This document shows, in pieces, positions 51,842 to 62,826 of a DNA stretch of 64,000 bases (positions are counted from its first letter, which is position 1; every line of letters starts with the position of its first letter). Both the position numbers and the translations under genes were made by a program. Location: positions 44,547 to 108,546 of the forward strand of contig QLIY01000188.1 in the NCBI GenBank assembly GCA_003260075.1, in the 5' to 3' direction. The notes under the pieces are model-generated. The model ran no database searches and had not been told where the DNA came from. It saw only the letters and a program-made list of their open reading frames with translations. This DNA comes from Phallusia mammillata (lineage: Eukaryota; Chordata; Ascidiacea; Phlebobranchia; Ascidiidae).

Positions 51842-54260
51842 CAGCCTGTTGATTGTACGACTGGTAACTACGAGAAACGATACTCGGAACATAGTTACTG
51901 ACTTCAGAATCTGGGCTCTGTTGTTGTTGAACTTCATTCTCAAACTGGCCGTTAGTCGGGCGTTGTTCAAAGCGAACTTGTCTTGTATCTTGTCGTCCGC
52001 TCGCTCGGTCGTTGTATTGTGGCCTTGTGTTCTGTTGCCTAGAAACAACACTCGACTGTGGTGACGTGTTATAAGTCGGCGAACCCAATCTTGGTGGAGG
52101 TGGGTAGGAATGTTGCTCAACTTCTGGAGGAGGAACGTAACTGTTTCTCTGTGAGCTCGGTTGTGGCTGACGCTGTTCACTTGGTGCTTGGTAAGCTGGC
52201 TGCTGTCTTCTATCATCATCAATCGGAAACCTTTGTGATACAACTTCTTGCCGAGGTGCTTCATATTCAGCAGCAGACCGCCGATCCCCTGAAGTATAAG
52301 AACGTGGGCCGTACTGGTCATCATATCGCTGTGGCTCCATTTGACCTGTTTGCTGTTGTTGCTGATATTGAGAAGAAGGTGTTTCAAATCTATCAGGTCT
52401 GCTATTGTCCTGATAGTAATCCCCACCTCTTGTAGGGTCATTAGGGTAATTAGACCCCTGCTGTACAGGAGCTTGACTTTGGAATGAACGATCATTTTGA
52501 GGGGGCTGTTGGTATACTGGGGATCTTGTGGGTGGCTCTGGATGGTTGTAATTCCCGGGGTCGGGTCTTACAGGCTCAAACTGTGTTTCATTTCTATGGT
52601 GGGGTTGATTCGGTCGATTATAATTGGGTTGTTGAGGTCGGTTGTCTCTAGGTTGCTCATACGGTGAACGTGATTGGTTGCTTCTAAGTTCAACCGGTGG
52701 TTCATGTAGTTGAGGTTGTTCGTTGTGATCTATGACAGGTAAAATAGTTAAAGACCTGACAACAATTTTAAATTATAACTTCACATGCAAAAACACAAAT
52801 TCTACACTCCTTATTATTTCACACATAAGTCAACCAGAAAACCACTAAGGAAATTTTTTTTTGAAAATACTTGTAAGTTGTAACACAACACAACTTTCAC
52901 ACAATGTTAATGCCTACTTTGATTAGTATTGAATTACCACCTGTGCATGTAGTATATAGGTCATTTTCTGTTCAAGTTATTTCAGAAATTTATTTTTAAT
53001 TAAGTTGCAGACAGTGCACACTGTTTCGACCTATAAGGTCTCATCACTGCAGCTGGTGACAAGACATTGACTGTATTGGCTAGTGTAGCAGTTCAATGCT
53101 TCGCCAGTGTGAACCAGTCTTCTCTCTGGTTATGCCCAGTTGTGACGTAGAACAGATTTGATAAGGCATGTTTTTCAGCCTGTTATTTGCAACAAACTGG
53201 AGTGCTGATGGATGGCTAGTCAATACGACCAATGTCTTTAGACCTTATAGGTCAAAACAGTGTGCACTGTCTGCAGCTTACTTATTATTTATCGGCTTGT
53301 TGCTTTTATATTGATATCAATTCTTTTTAAATTTGACAGAAACTAGAACATTCTTTGATTTATGTTTTACTTTCAAAATTTTATCTTTTTGGTTTAGCTT
53401 TGTGTCCCCCCCCCCCAGCTTACTTATTATTTATCGGCTTGTTGCTTTTATATTGTTATCAATTCTTTTTAAATTTGACAGAAACTAGAACATTCTTTGA
53501 ATTATGTTTTACTTTCAAAATTTTATCTTTTTGGTTTAGCTTTGTGTATGATTAGTTTGGTTAGATCAATTAAAATTGGAAACATGCACTAATTGTGTTA
53601 TCACAATGATTTACATTGCCACGTTTGTTGATTTTCATCATTGTATCTCTGTTCATAGTATCGTTCAGGGGTCTGACGTCGCCCATCGTAATAATCTTGC
53701 CGATGATCAACTTTTGCACAGAAACATGCCAAAGTCACACAAATGATAACATTTGGTGGTGCAGTATATATTTCAAGTCGAAACAAGCAATAACTAAATT
53801 CTAATGTAAACCCAATATTTTTGTACCATGGGCTTGTTTTTGTTTAATTGTTTATCATTACAGTAACCTTAGTTAAACCGGATTCGGTTAATCCGGATCT
53901 TCACCTAATTCGGACAAATCTTAAGATACAAATGATTTATAATGTGGTAAGGCTTTAACTAATCTACATCGGTTAATCCGGATCTTTGCCTAATTTGGAC
54001 AAATTTTTTGGTCCTAATGGGTCCATTACTGTATTTGGAAAAAAAGTGGTGGAAAAAAATATTTAGTGATTAAAAACTGGAAAAAGAATCATAAACATTA
54101 CAAACACCTTAATTTATCATTGTCAAAAATGATAAACAACCACAAGCTTGAAACTGAAGTTTTATCCTTACCTTGCTGGGGTGGATTGAATTGTGGTTTT
54201 TCCCTGGTGTCTTTGTCGAATCGAACACCAACAACCATTGGTGGTTGTGTTGGTGGGGGT

Positions 54261-54312
<52 letters not shown>

Positions 54313-57300
54313 TGAGTAGCTGTTCCTGTTTTGAGGTTGACGACTTGGAGGAGGCAACCGATCGAGATTATTCATACTCCTACTCATCTGATGGGGCTGA
54401 GGGGGAATTTGTTGAGGCTGGGATCGATTTGTGGGACTTTGTGGGTACTGTTGATCGGGGTCCGAGTGGATTCGGGATCTGGGTGGCAAATTACTCCCGG
54501 TACTGCTGTATTTGTTTCCGACATACGCCGCTTTCGGCTGGGGCAGAGGTACTGGTCCACTTGGTTTGTCGAATAAACTCTTCGCTGCTTGGACACTCTG
54601 CAAAAAGGAAAATTATTCTGTGTTTTTTATTTGTCTACAATTTTAGTGGTGATTTGTTTTGCATCTAAGTGTTACCAATAACTTGAAAAACATAAGTGTT
54701 CATACAGACCAGCGATAACAGCTCACTCGTATAAAAGTTATAGTACGACAGGCCTAAAGACAACTGATAAATTGACTTGCAACTCGAAGTATAAACGGTG
54801 ACATGTTTTTTACCTTTATGTGGGTTTTATCAATCACTGAATCTCGGTTTTGCTCTCGAACATTCGGTGGAGGTGGAGGTCTGTAATTTTCAACAGGTTT
54901 CTGTGGAGGAGCAGGCTTCTTTTGTAAAGTCCAGTGCCTCTTTATATTTTGTTGATGAAACGTTGGAGGGGGAGGCAGGTCGCTTTGGTTATTCTCATTC
55001 CAATTCCTTCCATAATTATCACTGTTCTGATTGGAGTAGTTCTGTTGGGGGCGTGTAGGAGGTTGGGCAGGTTTTGGTTGCTCCATATATGGTCGGTTGC
55101 CACTTTGGGGACGATGTTGCTGGTCGTAATGTGGCCGGTCGTCGTACGGACGATCGTTGTAGGTTGAAGCAGAACCATATCCACTACTGTCTTCCCTGTA
55201 ACCATCCGCAGGTCGATCGTTGTAATAATCCTCTTGTTTGCGAATCTGTGGCGGTCTAAAAGTTGTTACAAAACAATGTGTTAAAACCCCACGTAAAATA
55301 ATGCACAACACACAATCCCTTGCAACAAAACAAGCTTAATCTGATTAAAAGAGTATTTAAACAGCGGTGGAATCTGAACCCATGACGGAGGTCTTTCCAG
55401 GACTCGTGCTCTACCAACTGAGCTACGCAGGCTCAGTGGAGAAAACCGCCGAAGGTCGAATCACAAGCACCGTTCCTTGCCTCATATTCCCATGTCAGCT
55501 TTGTAGTAAAGGATCGGCAGTTCGACTAGTTATCAGTTTAGATGATGAACTTATATATATTCATAACTGGTCCCAATACTTTACAGATTTATAATTCCAT
55601 GTAAATTTGCAGCCTTGTATGAGATAAACAACAAAATTTTAACCTGTCATATCCTGGTCTGTCATATTGTGGGGCTGGCGGTGGCTGTCGATCTTGATAT
55701 TGTCTCCCACCCTGGTACTGGGGTGAAATTGGGGGTGTCGGTTGTTCCATTATTGGGGTCAGTGGGTGAGTCTGGAGAAGAAATACTTGGTAACAATAGT
55801 GAAAATAATTGTGCTGTGTTTAAGAAATATATAGATAACATTGTTGATGGCTTTAAACATTTCCACTGCACTGTGGAAAAAAGGCAATTTTTGTTTCTTA
55901 CATACATTAATGTCAATATATTACCATATTACTTAATTGTAGGGATGGGCCAAAACCGCAAGTGTTCTGTTTGGTCAAGCACCGAGCATCTCTTTTTAAT
56001 GCTTGGCCGGGCACGCTCGGTGCATTATGACGTCACAAAAAATCCCCTTTCTACGTTTTAGCTCTACAAGGTCTCTTACGTCACCGGCGGTGTTTTATTA
56101 AGCTGTACATGCCCTTTAAGTACGCGTTTTTCCACCATCTAGTGCATTTGATGAATCATTCGTTTTAGTTTATAGACACCCTTTAGAACACTAGTTACAT
56201 ATGTTAGCAGGGCATGAATATGCAAATTTAACGCTCGGGTAAGTTTGTGCAACTGCTCGGCCGAGCACCGAGCATTTGAAACAGCGATGCTCGGTACCGA
56301 GTACTCGGGTTCTGGCTCCGCCCATCCCTACTTAATTAGTTAAATATTTTGTGCGCAGAATTATTGATATATTTTCCTCACCCGAGCAGGACTTCGTTGC
56401 CTATCATCCTCTGCTCTGTATTGTTGGTTGTATTGACCAGGCTGGTTCTGCGGCACCTCGTTACTCCTCGGAGGAGGGGGCCGTGACGCAGCGTTGTTGT
56501 TTTCAGGCCTTCCCACTTTAGCTACGATTCCAAACACAGCTGCACCTCCTCTGGTTGTTGCCTTAAACAAAATCAGAAGACTTTGAAAACACCACTAAAC
56601 CACATTACCAGTTTTCAACAGAAATTGTTTCTCCTAACATAAACATGTTTTAATAGTCAAATAGGACCAAATTACAGAACATTGCAAGTTAATGTTATAT
56701 ACTTTAATTTAATTGTAATCATTGGGTTTTTACATTGAGTAAACCAACAACACATCAATATACCACATTTTCATTTTAGTTATAATATATATATATATTA
56801 TCCCCAAAAAATGTTTTATAGATCAAGTAAAGCATGTCTAACTTACAGTTGTTTGAGCCAACACTTGCGGCCTTCCAACCTGGTTGCTATCGGCAACGGG
56901 GGATCGAGGAGCAGAGCTTGCAGAATGTTGATTATTTGGTTGTTGGTTGTAAGTGGAATGGGTAGGTTGTTGGGGAGGTGGTTGGTATGGCTGCGGTGGT
57001 CGATCTCTGTAAAGCAGAATCGGTTTAATGTGATTGCTTTGCCTGTAGGGGAGGCAGAATAAGTTGACCTATCCAATAAATCTAACTACCCATATGTTAC
57101 CTACAGGCAGTGGTGGGATTCAGTCGGTTTGCACCAGTTCTATAGAACCGCCTTATGAAATTTTATGAGATCAGCGAACCGGTTAACATTACTGGTTACT
57201 GTCAATGGACTTTTTGTAACAGAACCGGCTGAAAAATATGACTTTTGTGATAAAACCGGCTGACAAAAAATTTGAATCCCACCACAGCCTACAGTGTTAT

Positions 57301-58775
57301 GTTACGCTCATTTGTAATGTTTGTTTTTATCACACTGAGATTACAAGCATGATCAACAAATTTCCCCAATCTCATTTTAACAACTTCCCTATTGCTTCCT
57401 TATGCTAGTTGGAAGGGAGTTTTGTTTTCAACTTTGTTAAACATGAATGCAACGAAAATAATAATGTTTTAAGGATTTTTTAGAGCTTGATCTATAAATG
57501 CTTCGACAGTAGTAACATAAAATTGAGAACCATAATAAAAAAGCAGCTGATAAGTTCTCAAGATGCCTATTTTACATTTAGTGGGTTTTCCAATACTGCA
57601 AATAATTTTTTTACGAGAATTAAATGAAACATAGTCTTGTAAAGATGGAAATAGAAATTGTTTTCTGTATAAAGGTACCTATAAATAGTGATTTCATCTT
57701 TACTTAGGACAGGCAGACAATTAAACAAGCAAATGCCCCCAGGGTATTGTAAATGACTGTTTACAAACCAGACATGCTTGTTTTGTATTTATTTGTTTGT
57801 TGCCATCAACAGTACTTTACCAATATAACACACAAATGTGATTTAACAATACAGATATATTATACCTCTCAAAATCATTTCTTTGGTATTCATCGTACCT
57901 TTGTCCATATTGTTGGTTGTTGTTAGAACGATCATCCTGATGTGAATAAGATAGAGTTTCAATAAAAATGTACAGAACACAAACCAATTAAAAATACTAA
58001 ACAGTCAATTGTTATCTACAATGTTGTCCTTAAACTTTTTTAGCTGCACTGTTTTCATTTTTAATTCATGTGAAAACCTGTAACAGTTTGTGTTTAGATA
58101 CATAAGATACAGACTTGAAGACTAGCTTTACTAAAATTATAGTTGGGAATGATGTAGAATAAAATATGAACATTTTGTTAAATACATGTGTTTCAATAAA
58201 AACAGTTTTTGTCATCAGTGAAATGGTTGAGTTTGTGTTACCTGGTAATTGTTAACTTGTTGTTGTTGATTTACATTACTTCTTGAATCATATTCCTGAT
58301 GTCTCGGTTGTTCAGTGTGTTGATAATCCCGCTGGTAAGTATCAGCTGGTTTCTGTACAGGTTCTTGTTGTGGAGGATATTGTCTGGTTTGTTCCGCTAC
58401 ATATTGCTGATTTCTGTCATAATTATCCCTTGAATCTGCGGAATACTGCGGCCTTCTTTCAGATGGTTCGTTGTATCTCTCTTCATGTTGATAAGCACCA
58501 TCATTGCTGTACTGATTTCTTTTGTAGTTTGTATTAAATCCACGGTCGCGCTGTTGATAATCCGCTTGTGGTTGTTCTCTTTCTCTGCGATCGTAATATT
58601 CCGAACTTTGCCCATAATGCTGTGGTTGGTTTGGTGGTTGGGAGGGCGGGGGCAGGGGTCTTTGGTCGCTCCATGAATTTCTATTTGCTTCTTCTCTGTA
58701 CCGAGGTTCTGGGTCTCTGTTGTAACCTTGATTATAATTATCCCTCCCTCCATAATATTGCACTTGCTGTGCCAT
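38236..58775 (-). CDS. Large disordered Gln/Pro/Arg-rich protein with Arg-Ser block, function unknown
   Basis: Exons joined by splice sites and phase: 58242-58775, 57866-57936, 56847-57006, 56382-56561, 55644-55771, 54814-55255, 54172-54597, 53615-53710, 51337-52729, 50460-50532, 49175-49237, 48026-about 48172, 46874-46983 (second copy 47582-47691), 45846-45891 (second copy 45091-45136), 45615-45770, 43590-43631, 41636-41885, 41149-41247, 40503-40778, 39984-40169, 39180-39252, 38236-38385. Corrected length is about 1,650 residues. The first 500 residues are rich in Tyr, Gln, Arg and Asp; the large central exon is Pro/Gln/Ser-rich with an APAPAPAPA run and an acidic DPDDEDDDSSEG patch. A charged helix-like ARDSALLKAAKKQDQALKAI lies in 41636-41885, and 40503-40778 is almost wholly RS/RD/RE-type. 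No catalytic motif is visible. I do not recognise the family; nuclear RNA-linked or junction/cytoskeletal scaffold roles are both possible. Two exons are damaged by C-runs and one abuts an N. Confidence 0.75.
38432..38830. other. Haplotype-type duplication next to the last exon of the disordered-protein gene
   Basis: The stretch from 38432 (caagccaagaaatggcagg) to 38608 is repeated from 38619 after a C-run. It also holds a GACCTATAAGGT-family repeat and the left end of a probable hAT element. Confidence 0.8.
38526..39098. mobile_element. Probable hAT-like element
   Basis: The left end CAGTGTTTCCAAACC and right end GGTCGGGAACCACTG are imperfect inverted repeats. A C-run duplication splits the element. 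The flanking 8-mers agree only partly, so the boundaries are less sure than for the other hAT elements. Confidence 0.4.
39236..39480. other. Haplotype-type duplication overlapping an exon edge
   Basis: 39236-39352 is repeated from 39363. The repeat includes the acceptor and first bases of the exon 39180-39252 but not the whole exon. Confidence 0.8.
39554..39760. repeat. GACCTTATAGGTC-family interspersed repeat, duplicated by a C-run
   Basis: The element carries the near-palindrome gaccttataggtc, then cagtgtgcactgtct and cagctta. 39554-39653 is repeated from 39665. Other family members are at about 34660, 38447, 46262, 46610, 48190, 53007 and 53245. Confidence 0.7.
42092..42124 (-). ncRNA. 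Hammerhead-like core
   Basis: On the minus strand: CTGATGA, A, a stem-loop from GACATCTT pairing with GGGACGTC with one mismatch, then GAAAC. Same layout as 10813-10845. No cleavage site is established. Confidence 0.3.
42371..42551. mobile_element. Long inverted-repeat (fold-back) element
   Basis: The left arm 42371-42436 and right arm 42485-42551 are reverse complements with about two mismatches in 67 bases. On the minus strand CTGACGA (42441-42447) and GAAAT (42420-42424) flank a small stem, so the left arm edge again carries a hammerhead-like core. Confidence 0.75.
42825..43062 (+). repeat. Possible LINE 3' end
   Basis: An ORF fragment ending before aaataaacttacttacttac looks like the 3' end of a non-LTR retroelement with a short tandem tail. 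There is no reverse-transcriptase domain to confirm it. Confidence 0.3.
43261..43540. other. Haplotype-type duplication around a C-run
   Basis: 43261-43393 (gaacataatttatctg onward) is repeated from 43405 with few differences. Intronic. Confidence 0.85.
43590..43920. other. Haplotype-type duplication truncating a copy of a 42-base exon
   Basis: The exon 43590-43631 is followed on the plus strand by a C-run at about 43757-43765, after which part of the exon and its acceptor reappear (43766-43795). Only 43590-43631 has both splice sites. Confidence 0.8.
43978..44212. mobile_element. Degraded copy of the TAGGGATGGGC hAT element
   Basis: Inverted relative to 55940-56330; it shares the repeated gctcggtgctcggccgagca motifs and the ends cattaggccgagccagaac and gcacatccctac. 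It contains an ambiguous base at 44113. Confidence 0.6.
45061..46045. other. Haplotype-type patchwork giving a duplicated 46-base exon
   Basis: 45061-45274 matches 45817-46035, so the exon encoding KTKSSVKSAHPQTTA occurs at 45091-45136 and again at 45846-45891. Two small C-run-bounded segments (45286-45406, 45416-45560) are themselves near-copies. Only the 45846-45891 copy lies in the correct order before the exon 45615-45770. Confidence 0.8.
46013..46222. mobile_element. hAT-like element with AGCGGTTCTCAAACT ends
   Basis: The ends AGCGGTTCTCAAACT and AGTTTGAGAACCGCT are inverted repeats, flanked by gttagact and gttagacg-like sites. Parts recur at 45261 and 46555 through haplotype-type duplication. 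Confidence 0.55.
46856..47700. other. Haplotype-type duplication of a 110-base exon
   Basis: 46856 onward is repeated after the C-run at 47549-47559. Both exon copies (46874-46983 and 47582-47691) have intact splice sites and differ by a few mostly silent changes. Confidence 0.85.
49388..50376. mobile_element. hAT element with exact 8-bp target duplication, split by a haplotype join
   Basis: Ends CAGTGGTTCCCAACC and GGTTGGGAACCACTG are perfect inverted repeats. The flanks cactaaac (49380-49387 and 50377-50384) are identical. A C-run at 49846-49855 restarts the sequence at the equivalent of 49341, so the real element is about 470 bp. The two copies differ by roughly 7-10%. Confidence 0.8.
50667..50930 (-). 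repeat. tRNA-derived SINE, family 2
   Basis: On the minus strand the head can form a 7-bp acceptor stem, D arm (GTAGCTCAGTTGGTAGAGC), a 5-bp anticodon stem (GAGTC/GACTC) with a nine-base loop, and a T arm with one mismatch. The oversized loop and attached body argue for a SINE rather than a tRNA gene. A further partial copy follows the C-run at 50925-50934. Confidence 0.75.
51657..51810. other. Haplotype-type duplication inside the largest exon
   Basis: 51658-51728 is repeated from 51739, so the encoded segment TTQKIP-RPTSRPNTKQSESEWP occurs twice with one residue changed (E/A). The C-run reads as Gly codons on the coding strand, so the ORF runs through it, but the duplication is probably not in any mRNA. 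Confidence 0.85.
53274..53550. other. Haplotype-type duplication around a C-run
   Basis: 53274-53404 (agcttacttattatttatcgg onward) is repeated from 53416 with about two differences. Intronic. Confidence 0.85.
53861..54031. mobile_element. Short TIR element with pogo/Tigger-like ends and TA flanks
   Basis: Bounded by CAGTAACC and a decayed CATTACTG end with inner GGTTAATCCGGATCTT motifs. TA lies on both sides, as expected for Tc1/mariner-pogo type insertion. Confidence 0.6.
54261..54312. other. 52-base C-run inside a coding exon
   Basis: On the coding strand this would be about 17 Gly codons, but the downstream frame that continues sensibly (TQPPMVVGVRFDKDTREKP) is not the frame carried through the run. 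The run therefore hides a gap of unknown length in the exon 54172-54597. Confidence 0.7.
55361..55525 (-). repeat. tRNA-derived SINE family 2, partial
   Basis: Carries the head GTAGCTCAGTTGGTAGAGC on the minus strand and the leader, but lacks most of the 3' body. Confidence 0.65.
55940..56330. mobile_element. hAT-type element with TAGGGATGGGC ends
   Basis: The 391-bp element has 11-bp perfect inverted ends TAGGGATGGGC and GCCCATCCCTA and 8-bp flanks cttaattg and cttaatta. The interior has repeated gctcggtgctcgg-type motifs and no coding capacity. It lies in an intron. Confidence 0.8.
57108..57287. mobile_element. hAT-type non-autonomous element, copy 3
   Basis: Same family as 7758-7937, bounded by CAGTGGTGGGATTCAG and a mutated end CCACCACAG. 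Flanks are cctacagg and cctacagt. Confidence 0.75.
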
Positions 58776-61086
58776 TCTGTATTAGGTTGTGTTTAACTGA
58801 TGTCGCATAATACACAACAACGCAAACTAAATATCCAATTAACTAAAAGCACCTGGAAAAGAAACTGAGGGCAAAACATAATCTTCAAAATGTTGCAAAT
58901 GTTTGTAGTAGAAATAAAGATTTTAAAACATCTTACAATGTAATTGCAAATCACTTTTTAGCAAACTTTCGTACAGAAAGCCACATCATTACTTTGTGAT
59001 TACATTTGTGGCATTAAAAACGACAATAATATATGATAAACTAAAAACACAAACCCCCCCCCCCGTTCTAAAACTGCAAAACACTTAAAACCTGTAAACA
59101 TATTTACACTGGCATTCCTGTCACTGGCCAAAAACATTACAACATAGTACGTGATATGTAAAACCTAGTATGACACCTGCATTCTAACAAGTTTGCTCGC
59201 AATTTCTCTTTCCGAAAGCTTGTTTACTGAAAAAGGTTGGTAACACTCCAGACCCCCCCCCCTTCGTACAGAAAGCCACATCATTACTTTGTGATTACAT
59301 TTGTGGCATTTAAAACAACAATAATATATGATAAACCAAATACACAAGCTTGTCATAAACCTGTACAGTACAGTTGTTGCGATGCAAGCAAATTGCAAAC
59401 GTATCTCATGCGAAAAGTTGAAAAACTCATTTGTCAGTCCTGCGTTCTAAAACTGCAAAACACTTAAAACCTGTAAACATATTTACACTGACATTCCTGT
59501 CACTGGCCAAAAACATTACAACATAGTATGACACGGTAACACCTGCATTCAAACAAATTCGCTCACAATTTCTCTTACAGAAAGTTTGTTTACTGAAAAA
59601 GGTTGGGAGCTCTCCAGTAAATTCACCAAGCGTAAAAACTTTCACAAATTTACATCGACCCATTTTCTTCGTTTGACTTCTGTCTTGTTTTTGCGACTAA
59701 AATAAACATAACCTTCATTAGGTTGCAGTAAGCCCCCCCCCCCCTTGTAGCAAGCCTTCATTTAAAACGAAACTAATTAATAATTCATAATTCAGCCATT
59801 TTTAAAACAATGTTTAAACTGTTGTACTTGTGAAATTTTAACTAAATATTCAAATCATTTAAGACCATTTTGATCCAATCGATGTGAAAAACGCCAGGAA
59901 TTTCAAAAAGGTCTTTAAAAATTAATTCGATAAACGCAAGATATTTTCTCGGTCTTTATCTTCTGAAAAACAAAAACACATCTGAAAAATTCGCTCGTAA
60001 TTCTTGCCAATGACCAGTTCTTTTTGTAAATTTCACAAACAGCTTGCGAATTTTATGTGATTTAAATTGTACGAGTGACATGTTTACGTGACTTTGGCAC
60101 GTCGCTACCTTGTTGTCTTGCAGCGAACTGTTGCAAACAACGTATCGCAGTTTATTAAAAATAGGGGTTATTTGAACGTTTTTCTTTGTCTCTCAATGAC
60201 AATTTCACAGTCTAAACTTCAAACACAAAATTTAACCCACATACCATTAAGCACTTTCTCAAAAATAAGGCAAAAGACGTTTGAAAACTAACAGTGGATT
60301 TTATTTACTGAGACGGTTCCATTCGTAAACGTTATTTACTCTGAGCGTTGGAGCGGATAAGATTGTTCGCAGCTCAGTGAAGGTTGTGGACAATATTTGC
60401 TTAACGACCACTACACGCATCTCATCGCAAATATGAAACAAAATTGCGACTCTCACAAAACGAGTAATTTATTATTGCACGGAAAGCAAGAAAAAAGTAA
60501 ATCACAAAGAATCAATGCAAAAAGAAGTACTGAAAAATGCAAAATTGAATGCTCAGTGTTGCTATGTAGGTGACGGCACAATGATTAACGACGTACATGT
60601 GACGTAATGTAGTGACATCATCTGTGTCTCACTTTCCCCTTGCATACACTGCACTCGCCCTGGAAATTGTTGTATGTTATTTAGTATATCACTACACACA
60701 TTATTGTTTATTCATTTTATGCTTGTACTTGAAAAGTTCAGTGTTCAGCATATACCTTTCGCGATCTTTAGAATGTGAAAATAAAGTTTTTATCTGCTGG
60801 TGATTGCAAAAGTAATGTACTAAAATGTTTAATACAAAAAGCTTAGTGTCTGTTGGTGCAATGTGGACAGCCTGACCATCCCAAAATTGGTTATTATTTT
60901 GTTCGATGGACTTTTGACAGTTTCATAGTTAGTCCCCCAATTGTGCCATTTTTGCGCCGCATAACATTGCGCAGCTCTTCCAGGTTGGTGATTGTTTTAG
61001 TGCAATTGTGTCGCTATGTTTTCTTTCACCGAGTGAAATAAACTCAACTCAATTTTAAAACTTTTAATTTTCACAAAACGTGTATT
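58776..61086. other. Intergenic region with C-run patchwork
   Basis: A splice acceptor-like ttttccag on the minus strand at about 58854 may start the 5' UTR of the disordered-protein gene. 58972-59053 matches 59262-59345, and 59065-59250 matches 59442-59620. The second stretch is continuous where the first has a C-run, so the C-run replaces about 100 missing bases. A possible retroelement tail (aaataaactcaactcaatt) ends near 61055. Confidence 0.6.
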
Positions 61087-62803
61087 CAAACCTGATTCTG
61101 TGATGGCAAACACTCATCGTGGAAATAATGTTGGCAGAGAAAACAAACGACCACAGGAAGATCGAGAGGATGGCGGGATCCGAAGGCTCCTGGTAAATTT
61201 AAATGAAAACTTATAAAACAACTTGTCTTGGATGAAGAAGGTTAAAGACTTACCGGTTTTGCAAATAAGATTTCTGCCACATGCATCACAAACACGGTCC
61301 TCTGAAAATGTTGCATAGTAGGTGTTAACATTAGCGTACAAAAAATCTAGTGTCTTTACACGCAAAAACTTTCATTTTAAGTATTCTGGTTTTTACAGAC
61401 ATTTGGAATAAAAAAAAACTGTTGGTTGAGAAAGTTTTTGCAAATCGCAAAAAAGAAAAGTTTAAAAACTTTATGAAAGAAAATTGTTTTTGTCAAAATC
61501 ATGACTTTGTGCCCATTTTATGTTTGTTGGTTTATGCCAGTGGCATTTGTGACAAAATTTTCACTTACCATCAATTTTTAAAGGTCTTGTACTGATTTTT
61601 AGTTGTTTTCTCATTAGTGCAAGAACATCAGATGATAAAACATGTTTGCATTCGAACCACAGAGCTGTTTGCATAGAATAATCCTGCAATGAAACAAACA
61701 AATCAGGTCCTGAATGAGAGAGAAATTTACAAAACATATTTCATTTAAAAGTACTATGGGTTCAAAGTTAAAGCCATTAGCTTTTTACCAACACTTAACA
61801 ACCAATGTACTTTGCTCAGACTTAAGTGTGTTTTTTACAACGTACAAAAAAGTTTGTGCAAATTTGTGATGAACTTCTAGGCAGTAAAAAGCAAAAAAAT
61901 AATTTGTTGAAGTTATTATGTTTTTAAATAAAAATGTAATAAATTGCGAAGCAGCAGATATTGTTTTTACAGTTGACAGTTTTTTTCTGCAAACTCTTAT
62001 TTACTTGTAAGATTTTGACAAGAGCATCTCTTAATCCAGGGATGTTCATTCCTGTTGGAATCTTCTTGATGAGGATTATCGGATCAACGTGAGTTCCAAT
62101 GTTTTCCAGTAAACCACGAATAAACTCTGAAAAAAATGTTTGTCACATTATTTCAACTCCATTTGACACAAGTATTCACACATATGGTAAGGCACTGGGG
62201 AGATAAAAAGCCTGCGATGGGATTTAATCCATGCAGGACTCACACTCTAGGCTCAGTGATGAACCTGTCAAAAGTTGAATCACAATACTTTTAATAGGTC
62301 AGGTATACTATCGATGTGTGTGCCATGACCACACTTCGGAGCTGCTCCTAGTTATGACTCTATGTTTATCTTTGCTATTTGACACATAATTTTCATCAAA
62401 ATACAGGTTTTGGGTTGGGTAATTAATGAATAAACAAGCTTGGAACAAATATTACACTGTGTTTGCCACAAACTTGAAAATGCCTTTTTATAAAATATGT
62501 ATATCATAAAAATTCAAGTTACCGGGTTTATGGATTGATTTGTCGATAAGTTCATTCCACAGTTGTGTATCGTTTTGCTCTTTACAAAACTCGATCGCGC
62601 TCGAAACGTCACTTTCATGTTCGGTGATCAAAGCTAGAGCTCGCGATGCATTTCCCATTCGACCTGAAGTTTGGTAGAAGAAATATTATTGTTCCGCTGA
62701 TCACAAGTCACATAACTTTCACTCACCGAGGAGAAATACTTGCTCTTTAACATATTCTCGCTCTTCACAAATTTTTAAGGCTTCTTCCAAGGCAATATAG
62801 GTG
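61087..62803 (-). CDS. VPS41: VPS41, HOPS complex subunit, C-terminal part; 5' end off the right edge
   Basis: Exons joined in frame: 62727-62803, 62523-62663, 62005-62126, 61569-61683, 61254-61301, 61087-61189. They encode about 202 C-terminal residues: a helical clathrin-heavy-chain-repeat region (FLLGRMGNASRALALI, ENIGTHVDPIILIKKIP, IPGLRDALVKILQDY) and the start of a RING-like domain (VCDACGRN, then CFLCQHYFHDECLP). VPS41 is the HOPS tethering subunit that acts with Rab7 in late endosome to lysosome fusion and in the AP-3 pathway. The frame stops soon after FHDECLP, so the last Cys pair of the vertebrate RING is missing from this reading. An extra terminal exon is possible because CAG|gtttga could act as a donor just before the stop. 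Identification is strong. Confidence 0.93.
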
Positions 62804-62826
62804 CTAAAAAAATATATATTGTAAGG

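Noticed and set aside
51521..52495. 324-residue minus-strand ORF in another frame of the largest exon
   Set aside because: Leu/Arg-rich shadow frame; the overlapping frame joins its neighbours in phase on both sides.
54066..54668. 200-residue plus-strand ORF with a poly-Pro run
   Set aside because: It is antisense to a coding exon, and the poly-Pro comes from the 52-base C-run.
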